NCBI GenBank assembly: GCA_028564925.1
Contig: CM053034.1
Span: 93,381,626-93,445,625, forward strand
DNA: 64,000 nucleotides
Direction: 5' to 3'
Origin: Lithobates sylvaticus
Taxonomy: Eukaryota > Chordata > Amphibia > Anura > Ranidae
Notes under the pieces: generated by a model
Told to the model about the DNA's origin: nothing
What the model saw: only the letters and a program-made list of their open reading frames with translations
The model's database searches: none
Made by a program: the position numbers and the translations under genes
Shown: piece after piece, positions 60,301 through 61,789 of the stretch
Position numbering within the stretch: position 1 is the stretch's first letter
How the letters are laid out: the number at the start of each line of letters is the position of its first letter

Positions 60301-61789
60301 GAAGGTTTTTTATACTTTATATGTTATATATGTATAGAATGCATTAAAAAGGTAAAAAAAAAATTTTTAAATCTTCTAAATATCGGTAAGTTGTTCTTTA
60401 AAACATTAAAGCAGGGGCCCCCCAACTGATGGGTTGTGACCTGGTTGCAGCCGGGCCACGAAGACTGCACTTTCAGAAGTTCAGCGGAGGCGGGCGAGCG
60501 AGCAGAGAGATGGCGTCATCTCATACCACCTGCCCTGCATCACTGCCGTTGCACCCTAACAGCCAGCCGCGAACACTACACTAAGGTGTGGCAGGTGAGC
60601 AGAGAGATGACATCTCTCACTGCCCGCAACGCATCACAGCTGTTCCACCCTCACTTGGCAAGTGACAATCCGCATCTGGCAAGTGACAATCTGCATCTGG
60701 CAAATGACAATGTGCATCTGGTGGCTGTCAATGTGGCAAGTGACCATCTGCATCTGGTGGCAGGTGAGAGTGGCAAGGGACATGCTGCATCTGGGGGCAG
60801 GTGATGTGGCAAGTGCAAAGCTGCGTCTGTTGGCAAGTGAAAAGCTGAATCTGCTGGTAGGCGACAGTGGCAGGTGACACGCTCAGGGTTCCCTCTGATT
60901 CTGCATTATGGTGAGCTGAACTATTTCATTTTATATTACAATGTGATAATGGAAATAATGTATTCAATCATCTTGACACCATACCAGCCATGACTGAAGC
61001 GCTAACACCAGCCAATGCCTCAACCGCATCCCCCCACCCGGGGGGGTTGGCATAATTTTCTTTCACAAAGCCGGTCCCCAGTGCCACTGCATTAAAGAAT
61101 ATGTAAATCCAACATTTTATATTTCTGATATGTGCCTGCCGTGCCATGTACGTGTATGCTAGTTGTATTAAGTCATAAGTCGCTGTCTTCAGTGCACAAA
61201 TACAAGAATTTCAACCTTCGTTCAGCCTGCTGTCTCACCTCACGCACTGACTTTTCCTTTGTTGTAGTGCTTAGATCTGTCCATGTTTCTGATGAGTCGC
61301 TGAAAGTCCTAATGACCACCTCTCGTTTTCGTACATGCTTCAGGTAAGTGAAGGGGATGGTGATTTCGACATCCTGTTGAGCAATAAATTACACATATAT
61401 CTTCAACATTGTGAATCACTGTAATAAAAACACTATTAACCTAAGCATGAACCATTATTAGTGCAATGCCTCAGACTTATAGAAAATACAAGATTTATTT
61501 TGGAAAGTCTTGTTCTATAGAAGCACCCCAAGGACACATAAGGAAAACGAACACCCCAAGGACATAGAAAACTAAGAGCGGACTTACCTGATGGAACTGA
61601 ATGCCATGAGGCTGAAGCTCCAAGGTGCTACTGAGCAGCACATCATGATGTCCAAGTCTCACATGCTGTGAATCTGGCTGAAATATCTGAAAACTAATTT
61701 TCATAGGATATGACACAGCTCCGGAAGGAAAACAAAACTGAAAGCCGCCAGGTATGAATACCCAGCATCCCTCTGGTGTAACCAAAAAA
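8682..61789 (-). CDS. pidd1: PIDD1, C-terminal half (11 exons, 5' end outside the window)
   Basis: PIDD1 is the scaffold of the PIDDosome. It binds RAIDD through its death domain to activate caspase-2, and its other cleavage fragment signals to NF-kB through RIP1 and NEMO. Eleven GT-AG exons (61588-61789, 61239-61373, 58269-58445, 44334-44481, 38034-38169, 36394-36544, 32621-32744, 16166-16284, 15846-15953, 12627-12832, 8682-8925) read through in phase and give 582 residues, close to the matching part of human PIDD1 from my memory of that protein. The order is ZU5-1, ZU5-2, UPA-like region, death domain. Both autoproteolysis motifs are present as HFSW. The leucine-rich repeats expected at the N-terminus are not found up to 64000. 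ZU5 plus death domain also occurs in ankyrins and UNC5 proteins, but the two HFS sites and continuous similarity to PIDD1 exclude those. Introns range from 212 bp to 16.3 kb and are packed with transposons. Confidence 0.96.
9322..9684. mobile_element. palindromic MITE in the last PIDD1 intron
   Basis: Inverted ends ATGCTGGCCATACACTATAC and GTATAGTGTATGGCCAGCAT are perfect over 20 bp, and the pairing extends inward through CGAAAAA and TTTTTCG blocks. The element is 363 bp and non-coding. The superfamily is not assigned. Confidence 0.8.
9836..10012. repeat. TG-rich microsatellite and SINE-like tail with (ATTC)n
   Basis: A (TATGTG)n run at 9838-9880 is followed by a short unit ending GCGCTATACAAGTCATTC and an (ATTC)6 run at 9988-10010. 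The GCGCTATACAA plus short tandem tail is typical of the 3' end of some vertebrate SINE or LINE copies. No promoter boxes were found here, so it is at most a 3' fragment. Confidence 0.45.
10059..10901. mobile_element. fold-back element with about 150-bp inverted arms and an inserted LINE tail
   Basis: The left arm (about 10059-10215) and right arm (about 10740-10901) are inverted copies: AGAGGGGAAAGGAGGGAG pairs with CTCCCTCCTTTCCCCTCT, and GCCTGTGGTGGAGGCACAG pairs with CTGTGCCTCCACCACAGGC. Inside is a direct duplication of TGCAGGCAGAGGCCGGATCT (10251 and 10340) that brackets part of the loop. Confidence 0.7.
10376..10632 (+). mobile_element. L1-type LINE 3' end
   Basis: A 5'-truncated fragment. 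Plus-frame residues [16 protein letters not shown] resemble the extreme C-terminus of L1 ORF2 (compare [16 protein letters not shown] at 59320). A short 3' UTR ends in a poly(A) run at 10617-10631. It is embedded in the fold-back element at 10059-10901. Confidence 0.55.
10906..12626. other. PIDD1 intron without recognised element
   Basis: Apart from an 18-base poly(C) run near 11385-11402, I see no repeat ends, exon or RNA gene. The short frames do not look like protein. Confidence 0.4.
12627..12832 (-). CDS. pidd1: PIDD1 exon J: death domain, first half
   Basis: This 206-bp exon follows TTTTATGTACAG and reads [60 protein letters not shown] and LQRIKHNN. It ends after two bases of a codon at AG|GTAAGT. 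LNLG.AE.G.LT..NLLS.A..IG.DW...G..LGL....LQRI is the N-terminal half of the PIDD1 death domain (helices 1-3), which binds the RAIDD death domain. Confidence 0.95.
13470..13935. mobile_element. MITE with AAAGGGATTGTA / TTTACAATCACTT ends
   Basis: The ends form an imperfect inverted repeat. Inner arms carry CAGGTAAGTATTA on the minus strand near 13551 and CAGGTAAGTATAAC on the plus strand near 13881, so one strong splice-donor-like site faces each way. A related copy is split by an L1 insertion at 58767-60411 (AAAAAGTGATTGTAAAGG). Non-coding. Confidence 0.65.
14321..15726. mobile_element. non-autonomous hAT element (TSD GTTTTGGG)
   Basis: Inverted ends CATAGGTGTGCGC and GCGCACGCCTACG are flanked by the same 8-bp GTTTTGGG at 14313-14320 and 15727-15734. 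The 8-bp duplication and the TAGG.GTGCGC end are typical of hAT. The 1.4-kb interior includes a second common repeat, about 14740-15400, rich in A/T runs and related to 62861-63640 in inverted orientation, and a 16-base C run. No transposase remains. Confidence 0.85.
15846..15953 (-). CDS. pidd1: PIDD1 exon I: linker before the death domain
   Basis: This 108-bp exon of 36 codons reads [20 protein letters not shown] and [16 protein letters not shown], between TCTTCAG and CCA|GTAGGT. VSFYRG.VP..VPEEA and WMATLPI.LP match human PIDD1. It forms the end of the UPA-like region and the linker to the death domain. It has no internal start and would be missed by an open-frame search that requires one. 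Confidence 0.94.
16166..16284 (-). CDS. pidd1: PIDD1 exon H: UPA-like region
   Basis: This 119-bp exon opens with two bases completing a Glu codon after TTTGATTCAG. It reads [39 protein letters not shown] and ends at CAG|GTGAGT in phase 0. RPDCV.G.I.FVFY...KN.KEVYVT matches human PIDD1 almost residue for residue. The next intron is only 212 bp. Confidence 0.96.
16656..17525. mobile_element. MITE with an internal duplication and an embedded second repeat
   Basis: The outer ends are CTAAGGCTCGATTCACATC and its counterpart TTTGAATCAAGCCTAAG. Block A (about 16731-16930, poly-T, TTACACTGTGGTTGCTCAGC to CCCGGACCTTTCCA) is repeated almost identically as A' (17184-17402). Between them lies block B (16931-17183), a fragment of the repeat that recurs at 18316-18568. 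Confidence 0.7.
17726..18568. mobile_element. MITE with TAAAGTGGTATTAAACC ends
   Basis: TAAAGCGGTATTAAACCC at 17726 is matched in inverted form by GGTTTAATACCACTTTA ending near 18565. The interior contains a C16 run and a further palindromic repeat fragment (from GCTGGGTATACACCC, about 17900). Related copies include 35560-35760 and parts of 32060-32225. Non-coding. Confidence 0.6.
18727..18911. repeat. palindromic MITE fragment
   Basis: Inverted arms: CCTGATGGGG at 18727 pairs with CCCCATCAGG at 18911, and CTTGTGATTGACAGCAGGC pairs with GCCTGCTGTCAATCACAAG. It forms a long hairpin of about 185 bp. Confidence 0.6.
19707..19800 (+). mobile_element. 5' terminal repeat of an older DIRS-like element
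   Basis: TTTCCTGGCCCACCTCATGT, CAGCACACAATGGGTTAACA and GAGCCCCACAGGACCACCTG run to TAGCTAAATAAAAG. The same sequence occurs inverted at about 31000-31075. It is a different DIRS family from the copies at 1848-7474 and 20538-26488. It probably marks the 5' end of an old element whose 3' end is at 30640-31118. Confidence 0.7.
20073..20128. repeat. short perfect-type hairpin
   Basis: AACATGACAGAGATCT.CTGCTCC and GGAGCAGTGATCTCTGTCATGTT form a 23-24 base stem with a 9-base loop. It could be a small palindromic MITE remnant. No RNA gene family is recognised. Confidence 0.5.
20538..20648 (+). repeat. 5' inverted terminal repeat of DIRS copy 2
   Basis: It begins TTTTCCTGACGCCTTCATGG and runs through ACTCCGCCCCCACAACCTGA and AGATCCCCCGCTGTATTCTC. 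The inverse is found at about 26336-26448. Confidence 0.9.
21119..21223 (+). promoter_or_regulatory. leader of DIRS copy 2 with NRF1- and YY1-like sites
   Basis: CGCCCATGCGCA (from 21120) and TGCGCATGCAC (from 21212) resemble NRF1 sites, and CCAAGATGGCGCGG (21182-21195) resembles a YY1 site. They sit between the 5' terminal repeat and gag, the same position as the NRF1/CRE cluster in copy 1. Confidence 0.45.
21424..21645 (+). repeat. A-rich, (AT)n and (A)n simple repeats in the DIRS leader
   Basis: There is an A18 run at about 21431, an (AT)n run at about 21517-21540, shorter ATATAT/GTGTGT tracts and an A17 run near 21610. No coding content. Confidence 0.8.
22165..23250 (+). CDS. DIRS copy 2 gag-like frame
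   Basis: A 361-codon open frame. The same frame stays open upstream to about 21820, where it encodes an Arg-Ser-rich stretch ([20 protein letters not shown]) and then a CxxC..CxxC knuckle, [18 protein letters not shown]. Downstream are [40 protein letters not shown] and [13 protein letters not shown], all matched in copies 1 and 3. A GT..AG interval lies just before this region, and splicing has been reported in some DIRS-like elements. Role: presumed nucleic-acid-binding structural protein. Confidence 0.8.
   Translation: MRESLLETTAPPLDKAVPSTSSAEPVPHLQTSDSPSSEDEIQDVSAGFDFSLVEPFAKSVKEAIGWEDDKAEPQKVRKYFPNLKRDPETFPFIEELEDLIKDEWERSDKRSSLTNRLAKMYPLRESKINPLTNAPTVDASLMRLARHVTLPIEDAVSFRDVLDRKMDLELKKAYSTAGGACRPAIATAAVGRAISGWASKVEKDLQDGVEMEKMISSLQEIRLAGDFVAEASVDVLRSSARTMLASVTARRALWLKPWMADTASKLNWCRIPYDGTNLFGTKLDSAISKVTGGKSGLIPSDRRPKAQKGPAFRRNLPNKYREARSYRPGREFRRDWKNTKPAFLRMQKIKSTPAGDQQKSF
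23288..25156 (+). CDS. DIRS copy 2 reverse transcriptase and RNase H
   Basis: A 622-codon open frame. Reverse transcriptase landmarks are [46 protein letters not shown] and the YLDD box in [14 protein letters not shown]. RNase H follows with [29 protein letters not shown] and [15 protein letters not shown]. The order RT-RNase H upstream of a tyrosine recombinase is the DIRS arrangement. It begins 37 bases after the gag-like frame. Confidence 0.93.
   Translation: MGARLRNFSQIWSSHIEDSWTLSTIKFGHRWRFINRPPGNHFQATKQPSSPLRRSLLIKYVAELKQKGAILEVPACQRGRGFYSPLFLVKKKTGDLRPVLDLKRLNKGIQVEAFKMESLQSILLAVNLGDWMLSIDLSDAYLHIPIHPAFQKFLRFAINQGHFQFQCLPFGISSAPRTFTKVLLPLVALLRQKGLRIHHYLDDILLLAEDQETLIHHREVLLATLQKFGWIINWKKSSLQPTQNMVFLGADLNTKTNRIQLPQEKIQPLIQKMQRLLSTNHLPARACLSILGSMSATIPMVQWAQWHMRTLQNSFLRQWDGVSMHQTISISGAVKRSVWWWTRQGNLRKYKPIIPPDPKVITSDACQSGWGAHFQDRAAQGRWLFQAQGIVSNILELRAAFHALRAFTPLLEGEDVLIRMDNKVAVSYIQKQGGTRSTTLMEEVRPILEWAQIHLASLKAVYVPAAQNMLADYLSRETLSNNEWALSPQAFSLLTEAWGMPEIDLAATPMNTKCHRFLTRGSFPSAEGIDCLIHPWDFKLGYIFPPTPLIARFLSRLRRSSVTVIAVIPMWPRRPWFTTLLQLSLQPPIPLPMIPDLLSQGQFLHPAPERLHLMAWRLRGLG
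23344..26160 (+). CDS. DIRS copy 2 tyrosine recombinase frame
   Basis: A long open frame (938 codons). Only the last 330 residues or so, from about 25150, look like a folded protein: a tyrosine recombinase with [19 protein letters not shown] around the first catalytic Arg and [20 protein letters not shown] at the Tyr end. The first 600 codons overlap the reverse transcriptase in another frame and are low-complexity Ser/Gly/Pro-rich, so translation probably starts much later. The overlap of RT and recombinase frames is known in DIRS elements. Confidence 0.85.
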   Translation: MDIVHNKVRTQVEVHKQTSGKSLPGNQTTILTTQKEPVNKVCGGTEAEGGNTGGPSMSKGERFLLPPILGKEEDRGSTPCVGPQKAQQGNTGRGLQDGKSPVHTTGSESGRLDAFNRFIRRLSAHTNPSSFSKIPPVCHKPRPFPVPVPPIRHLLSTQNIYKGSTTLGSTPQTKGVTHSPLPGRHPTVSRGSRDADSPPRSSTRNPPEIWLDNQLEKEQSTTHPKYGFPGSRSKHQDEQDTAPAGENTASNSENAETTFHQSLTCQSLSEHSGIHVRNHTNGTMGTVAYENPAELISQAVGWSVDASDHLYIRSSETFSMVVDASRQPQEIQAHNPSRSQSHHLGCLPERLGSPLPRSGSPRPMALSGSGDSFEYPGTQGSLPCIKGIYTATRGGGCADQDGQQGSSVLHSEARRYQEYHPDGGSPTHSRMGSNTPGKSEGSVRSSGPEYASRLPKSGNVVQQRVGLESAGILSPDRSLGNARNRPGGHSNEHQVPQVPDEGLISISRGDRLPDPPMGLQVGVHISSNPVDCEVPVQTSEIVGNSNSGNSDVAEKTVVHDPPTTQPSTSNSSSNDPGPSISGAVPSPSTREITSDGLEVERVRLRAQGCSQEVISTMMQARKVSTNTIYTRVWERFCSLAQQKGWNYLSPEPYQILEFLQSGVSKGLSSSTLKVQVSALSAKTGTRWAFHPLVIQFLKACLKIKPPRKPVFPSWDLSVVLHALSNPPFTPFETVSLWDLTLKLSFLIAITSAKRVSEIQALIISEPHLVFLPDGVVLRPSERFTPKVVTSFHYNQDIILPSFTNDQGEPHPLDVKTTISNYLAATTSFRRTDSLMIIPYGTRRGQAASSRTISSWLVKAIKKAYSTQHLTIPEDVKAHSTGAVATSWAAYCRVSPETICRAATWSSRHTFISHYKVDSAHLSMSDFGRSVVRANSSAL
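26208..26488 (+). repeat. 3' terminal module of DIRS copy 2
   Basis: The internal complementary region (26208-26300) is the complement of the joined ends: CAGTGTGTGCTGCCATGAAG is complementary to the 5' start, and AACGGAAAATTGTATACTTA to the outermost 3' sequence. It is followed by the 3' terminal repeat and the closing arm. GGTAAGTATAC occurs once per strand, near 26250 (minus) and 26465 (plus). Confidence 0.85.
26833..26986. repeat. GC-rich hairpin in the hAT element
   Basis: Arms of about 57 bp: GGCAGTGGCGCCTGAAAAAA and GATGGCCGCGGGGCCGACAT, and their inverse ending GGCGCCGCTGCC. Each arm carries a TGCGCATGCGC NRF1-like core. The loop is about 35 bases. Confidence 0.75.
27059..28695. repeat. 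C-rich minisatellite, about 55-60 units
   Basis: Units of about 27-33 bp of the type CCTCTGACCTCCTG followed by a variable C run (5-16) and TTGCAG or TCGCAG. From about 28265 a variant predominates, CCTCTGACCTCTCCTGTTGC with CCTCCCCCCACAG. The strand bias is extreme (G-runs on the minus strand). Long Gly/Arg-rich frames on the minus strand (for example 27467-28681) are products of the repeat and not genes. Confidence 0.9.
29120..30172. repeat. 29-bp minisatellite, about 36 units
   Basis: The unit GGGGACCCTGGTGTAAGGGG plus AGGCTCTCT is exactly 29 bp. The best-preserved block is about 29600-30110; units to the left vary (CCTAATGTAAGGGGGG.GCT). Because 29 is not a multiple of three and the unit has no stop in the minus frames, the array makes a 305-codon open frame with a 29-residue period. 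Confidence 0.92.
30640..31118 (+). mobile_element. 3' end of an older DIRS-like element
   Basis: The left part resembles the C-terminal end of a DIRS tyrosine recombinase ([16 protein letters not shown] in one frame). The right part is a 3' terminal module: AAAATTGTTATCAAATACTT to CCAGGAAAG, with the terminal repeat GGGTCCTGTGGGGCTCCAGA matching the inverse of 19707-19800. It is broken and old. It is proposed to be the other end of the element starting at 19707. Confidence 0.65.
31896..32051. mobile_element. palindromic MITE
   Basis: Two arms of about 55 bases, TATCAGATTATCTGCAGACT to TTTACCAAAACCAT and their exact inverse ATGGTTTTGGTAAATCTGAA to CAGATAATCTGATA, enclose a 50-base loop. The arms are nearly identical, so the copy is young or kept by hairpin correction. 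Confidence 0.75.
32621..32744 (-). CDS. pidd1: PIDD1 exon G: UPA-like region
   Basis: This 124-bp exon follows CTCTCCCCAG and reads [40 protein letters not shown] and S. It ends after one base of the next codon at TCAG|GTACAA (phase 1). RYKGPEPSD and EGE.FFAAFE.G are diagnostic of PIDD1. The 16.3-kb intron that follows on the minus strand (32620 down to 16285) holds a whole-looking DIRS element in the opposite orientation to the gene. Confidence 0.94.
33000..36393. other. PIDD1 intron, repeat fragments only
   Basis: Between exons G and F I find no exon or RNA gene. There are repeat fragments: an AATCAACCCC end near 34635, an inverted copy end AAAGTGGTATTAAATCC at 35563, (AT)n at about 35322-35334, and a partial copy of the CACACTGG/GCGCTGC MITE at about 35835-36085. 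Confidence 0.45.
36394..36544 (-). CDS. pidd1: PIDD1 exon F: start of the PIDD-CC fragment
   Basis: This 151-bp exon begins with the G that completes the split Trp codon after TTTCTTTTAAG. It reads [40 protein letters not shown] and [10 protein letters not shown], ending at AAG|GTAATC in phase 0. This follows human PIDD1 ([27 protein letters not shown]) closely. It encodes the stretch immediately after the second cleavage site, within the UPA-like domain. Confidence 0.95.
37005..37391. mobile_element. PIF/Harbinger-like palindromic MITE (TSD TAA)
   Basis: The ends GGCCCCTTTTCACACTGGGG and CCCCAGTGTGAAAGGGGCC are inverted and flanked by TAA at 37002-37004 and 37392-37394, a target typical of Harbinger. 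The interior is rich in GCGCTGC, CCGCTAGCGG and CCGCGG palindromes. Relatives lie at 35835-36085 and 56931-57371. Confidence 0.75.
37466..37643. mobile_element. short MITE, GATTTACTAAAACTGGAGAG type
   Basis: GGGCTTGATTTACTAAAACT with GGAGAG is mirrored by CTCTCC with AGTTTTAGTAAATCATCCCC. The interior includes AGCCAATCAGCTTCTA and its inverse GGAAGCTGATTGG. Only 178 bp; non-coding. Confidence 0.75.
38034..38169 (-). CDS. pidd1: PIDD1 exon E: UPA-like region ending at second HFS site
   Basis: This 136-bp exon begins with GT completing a Gly codon after TTCGCAG, then reads [40 protein letters not shown] and DHFSW. HFSW is the second autoproteolysis motif (Ser588 in human PIDD1). Cleavage there gives PIDD-CC, the fragment that assembles the caspase-2 PIDDosome. 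The GTGAGT donor splits the Trp codon right after the cleaved Ser, so the splice junction lies one codon from the scissile bond. Phase 2 is matched by the next exon. Confidence 0.96.
38374..39741. mobile_element. inverted-arm element with 14-bp target duplication
   Basis: AAGCAATTGGTATA occurs at 38360-38373 and 39742-39755 and brackets 1,368 bp. The left end (38374-38530) is inverted at 39463-39620 with very high identity, and 125 bp of unpaired sequence follows the right arm. The long target duplication argues for reverse-transcription-primed insertion. The asymmetric inverted arms recall Penelope-like elements, but no coding sequence was found, so the family is open. Confidence 0.6.
39759..40537. 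mobile_element. hAT element with a 24-bp minisatellite (TSD GTATAACC)
   Basis: The right end reads AAATTTTGAGCCCTG (inverse CAGGGCTCAAAATTT, a common hAT terminus). The left end is CAAAATTTACACTCGCC with a few terminal bases lost. GTATAACC lies at 39751-39758 and 40538-40545. It is inserted in the right target duplication of the element at 38374-39741. The tandem array is at about 40010-40352. Confidence 0.75.
40010..40352. repeat. 24-bp minisatellite
   Basis: About 14 units of GGTCAGGCTGCATTGATGGG plus CACT with point differences. Because 24 is a multiple of three, it gives an open frame of 8-residue repeats (TGQAALMG); this is not a gene. Confidence 0.9.
40538..41694. other. PIDD1 intron with small repeat fragments
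   Basis: No exon or RNA gene was recognised. There are short palindromic pieces (TGCATGGTAACATGG near 40770) and GGGGCCCC-type fragments near 41545-41580, which may be worn hAT or MITE ends. Confidence 0.35.
41695..42109. mobile_element. palindromic MITE with TAATGCCG ends
   Basis: TAATGCCGGGATCGGAAATG at the left and GATCGTGTGTACGCGGCATTA at the right form inverted ends. The interior has CGATCGTCTGTATGCAATTC and CCGTGTGTATGCAAG blocks. It is related to 8162-8597. Non-coding, 415 bp. Confidence 0.75.
42614..43098. mobile_element. fold-back repeat inserted in the Tc1 copy
   Basis: Tc1 sequence stops at CCAAGTCATTAA and resumes at TTCTCACCCAAGATTTGACT. Between them is a repeat with arms CCCCTTGCTGTGAGTGACAG to GCACTAGCCTGAGACAGG and the inverse (43020-43090), starting TAAAGTGGATGTAAACCC. 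Part of the Tc1 gene is missing at the site. Confidence 0.65.
43104..43712 (-). pseudogene. Tc1 transposase remnant
   Basis: Starting at 43712 the minus strand reads [20 protein letters not shown], the standard Tc1 start. The paired-like HTH region follows ([20 protein letters not shown]), then [20 protein letters not shown] and [10 protein letters not shown], where the first catalytic Asp is expected. After KLNPP the frame shifts (the normal continuation appears in another frame as far as about 43104), and the rest of the DDE domain is replaced by inserted sequence. A full Tc1 transposase is about 340 residues; roughly 170 remain readable in one frame. Confidence 0.88.
44065..44310. mobile_element. 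MITE next to PIDD1 exon D
   Basis: GGCTCGGTTCACATTGCAGC at the left is weakly matched by the inverse of GTTTGGTCCAAATGTGATGC near 44290-44310. It abuts the Tc1 end and finishes about 25 bases from the splice donor of exon D. Confidence 0.4.
44334..44481 (-). CDS. pidd1: PIDD1 exon D: second ZU5 domain, C-terminal part
   Basis: This 148-bp exon follows a TTTCAG acceptor and reads [20 protein letters not shown], then [20 protein letters not shown] and [10 protein letters not shown]. It ends after one base of a Gly codon (phase 1) at [19 protein letters not shown]....[12 protein letters not shown] is nearly identical to human PIDD1. The exon sits close to a MITE end (about 44063-44310) and downstream of a 13.8-kb intron made almost wholly of transposons. 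Confidence 0.96.
44638..44960 (-). repeat. 3' terminal module of DIRS copy 3
   Basis: Inverted arms around CAAAGAAAAGGATTTTACAG (minus strand, near 44680) and CAAAGGAAAGGATTTTACAG (plus, near 44900) flank the terminal repeat with GGAAGTGATCCCCTACATAA. Each arm ends in CAGGTAAGTA. The inverse of the terminal repeat is at 58080-58240. Confidence 0.82.
45061..45893 (-). pseudogene. DIRS copy 3 tyrosine recombinase remnant
   Basis: Contains [20 protein letters not shown] and, further on, a [16 protein letters not shown] box and CRAATWSS, in more than one frame. It is broken in several places. An insert at 45937-46814 separates it from the RT-like part. Confidence 0.8.
45937..46814. mobile_element. 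hAT-type MITE with CGAAT-rich interior (TSD CTTACTAG)
   Basis: The ends TAGACATGTGCAATTCG and GTGCACATGTCTA are flanked by CTTACTAG at 45929-45936 and 46815-46822. The interior is almost entirely short, degenerate CGAATCGTTCGAAT-, CGAAAAA- and TTTTTTCGATTCG-type repeats with many internal inversions. No coding content. Inserted in the recombinase region of DIRS copy 3. Confidence 0.85.
46860..48720 (-). pseudogene. DIRS copy 3 reverse transcriptase/RNase H remnant
   Basis: Contains [20 protein letters not shown] and [14 protein letters not shown] (YLDD box) around 47689-48402, and RNase H and connection sequences towards 46918. It is related to but well diverged from copies 1 and 2, and broken. 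Confidence 0.8.
48981..49100. repeat. 60-bp tandem duplication at an L1 insertion edge
   Basis: The block starting TTTGGAACCTGCCAACAACT and ending in CGGCTGACCAGTT plus poly-T appears at 48981-49040 and again from 49041. It spans DIRS flank, the L1 target duplication and part of the L1 poly(A) tract, so it arose after the L1 landed. Confidence 0.85.
49089..51428 (-). mobile_element. 5'-truncated L1/Tx1-type LINE in DIRS copy 3 (TSD CGGCTGACCAGTT)
   Basis: CGGCTGACCAGTT at 49076-49088 and 51429-51441 brackets 2.34 kb with a poly-T (minus-strand poly-A) at the left. ORF2 parts: reverse transcriptase (50886-51401) with [30 protein letters not shown] and the FADD box in [11 protein letters not shown]; then frames 50435-50695, 49919-50434 and 49353-50033, the last with the Cys-rich [19 protein letters not shown] typical of the L1 ORF2 C-terminus. 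The coding region has at least three frame breaks and lacks the endonuclease and ORF1. Confidence 0.92.
51442..52113 (-). pseudogene. DIRS copy 3 gag-like remnant
   Basis: Includes [40 protein letters not shown] and [18 protein letters not shown], aligning with the gag-like region of copies 1 and 2. The adjoining RT part lies on the other side of the L1 insertion at 49089-51428. Confidence 0.75.
52505..52740. repeat. 31-bp minisatellite in hAT element
   Basis: About eight units of GACATGTTACAAGAGATGGT plus CAGAGACTGCA. The left units are more diverged (GACATAGTACAGGAGATGG) and the right ones nearly identical. Confidence 0.88.
53290..55125. repeat. C-rich minisatellite, about 35-40-bp units
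   Basis: Around 50 units of ACATTAGTATAGACCCCCCA plus GGACAAACCACCCCCCC with variable C runs. The left units (53290-53560) are diverged. Minus-strand frames repeat [12 protein letters not shown]-like words and are artefacts of the array. Confidence 0.9.
55201..55322. repeat. hairpin in hAT element
   Basis: AGAACAGAGCGTGTGTGATG to GGCGGAAGTTAA and the inverse TTAACTTCCGCC to CATCACACACGCTCTGTTCT form arms of about 55 bp around a short AGGAC/TCCTCCT loop. Confidence 0.75.
55541..56782 (-). mobile_element. leader region of DIRS copy 3
   Basis: The part of the broken DIRS element between the two hAT insertions. It holds a short gag-N-like stretch (55541-55790) and non-coding leader. A block of about 100 bp, TTTAGGGTCCACTCCCTTGG to TTCAGCGCCTGGAGG, is duplicated in tandem (about 56420-56516 and 56539-56635). 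Confidence 0.65.
56783..58039. mobile_element. hAT element, TAGAGGTCGACCGATA type (TSD CTAGAGAG)
   Basis: The ends TAGAGGTCGACCGATATGG and ATATATCGGTCGACCTCTA are inverted, flanked by CTAGAGAG at 56775-56782 and 58040-58047. GGCCGATGCCGAT blocks occur near both ends. No transposase. Inside is another MITE at 56931-57371. Inserted close to the 5' terminal repeat of DIRS copy 3. Confidence 0.9.
56931..57371. mobile_element. Harbinger-like MITE nested in the hAT element
   Basis: AACCTTTCACACTGGGGCG at the left and CGCTCCAGTGTGTAAGCAGC at the right, bordered by TTAA/TAA. The interior GCGCCTG, GCAGGAC and CCGCTAGC blocks match the copy at 37005-37391. Confidence 0.65.
58269..58445 (-). CDS. pidd1: PIDD1 exon C: first HFS autocleavage site and second ZU5
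   Basis: This 177-bp exon of 59 codons (phase 0 both ends) starts [21 protein letters not shown] within [11 protein letters not shown] is the first autoproteolysis motif of PIDD1 (Ser446 in human). Cleavage there gives PIDD-C, the fragment linked to NF-kB signalling. The exon continues into the second ZU5 domain with [16 protein letters not shown]. The donor is CAG|GTCAGT; a second GT a few bases on would break phase with the next exon. The intron that follows is 13.8 kb and starts only about 28 bp from the end of a broken DIRS element. Confidence 0.96.
58781..59431 (+). CDS. L1 ORF2 C-terminal fragment
   Basis: About 216 codons are open to a TAG at 59429. The Cys-rich motif [20 protein letters not shown] (CxxC....GT..H..W.CP) is the hallmark of the L1 ORF2 C-terminus, and [15 protein letters not shown] is near the end. 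No reverse transcriptase domain is present, so the fragment is dead, but the unbroken frame indicates a recent insertion. Confidence 0.85.
   Translation, partial: AMSLKCRTDWGEDLGHVTDEEWNTILDNIPKVSLSSSQKLTQLFITHRTYRTPEKLHKWNRRDSPLCPRCLVNTGTLVHMLWRCPKLQRYWATVISTINNLWNLKLQVDPKLCLLGWIDEEQYTPHTYVAILRMLFLARKLIARKWLSATAPTLAEWMKSVNDSLIREQLTYKHRGSPNKFENIWDPWLDSPGLAPLRLVQNRILGGRTTTNNIVP
58781..59880 (+). mobile_element. 5'-truncated L1-type LINE 3' end (TSD AAAAAGTGATTGTA)
   Basis: AAAAAGTGATTGTA occurs at 58767-58780 and, after a poly-A tract, at 59881-59894. The insert has the C-terminal part of ORF2 and a 450-bp 3' UTR. It is inserted in the left end of an older MITE (AAAGTGATTGTAAAGG), which resumes after 59881. 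Confidence 0.85.
59881..60411. mobile_element. right part of a MITE split by the L1
   Basis: It resumes AAAGTGATTGTAAAGGCACA and contains GTGACTCAGCCCTGCCCCTG, CAATAAGGAGAGAGAG and CTCAGGTAAGTATT, paralleling 13470-13935. The right end is near the hAT at 60412. Confidence 0.55.
60412..61089. mobile_element. small hAT element with internal minisatellite (TSD CATTAAAG)
   Basis: CAGGGGCCCCCCAACTGATG at the left and CCGGTCCCCAGTGCCACTG at the right are the familiar CAGGGGTCCCCAAC-type hAT ends. CATTAAAG is at 60404-60411 and 61090-61097. The interior has a tandem array at about 60655-60880. Confidence 0.85.
60655..60880. repeat. degenerate minisatellite in the small hAT element
   Basis: About ten units of roughly 20-30 bp of the type GGCAAGTGACAATCTGCATC plus TG, with insertions such as GTGGCAGGTGA. 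More decayed than the other arrays in the window. Confidence 0.75.
61239..61373 (-). CDS. pidd1: PIDD1 exon B: end of first ZU5 domain
   Basis: This is a 135-bp exon of 45 whole codons (phase 0 at both ends), bounded by TCAACAG and GTGAGA. It starts [20 protein letters not shown] and continues with [14 protein letters not shown], matching the part of human PIDD1 that reads DVGLW..REVVVRTRNDNSWGDL. It completes the first ZU5 fold and leads to the linker before the first autoproteolysis site, which lies in the next exon. The exon is too short and too internal to appear as a separate open frame starting with Met. Identification rests on phase continuity and similarity. Confidence 0.94.
61588..61789 (-). 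CDS. pidd1: PIDD1 exon A: first ZU5 domain, N-terminal part
   Basis: This is the most 5' PIDD1 exon seen. It begins after a TTTGTTTCCAG acceptor with one base completing a codon, then reads [20 protein letters not shown] and onward, ending [12 protein letters not shown] before a GTAAGT donor in phase 0. VTPEGC, the F-P-S/A-G-A turn and [15 protein letters not shown] are hallmarks of the first ZU5 domain of PIDD1. The exon is 202 bp. Only 214 bp of intron separates it from the next exon. The preceding exon, expected to end the leucine-rich-repeat region, was not found on the minus strand up to 64000. Confidence 0.95.
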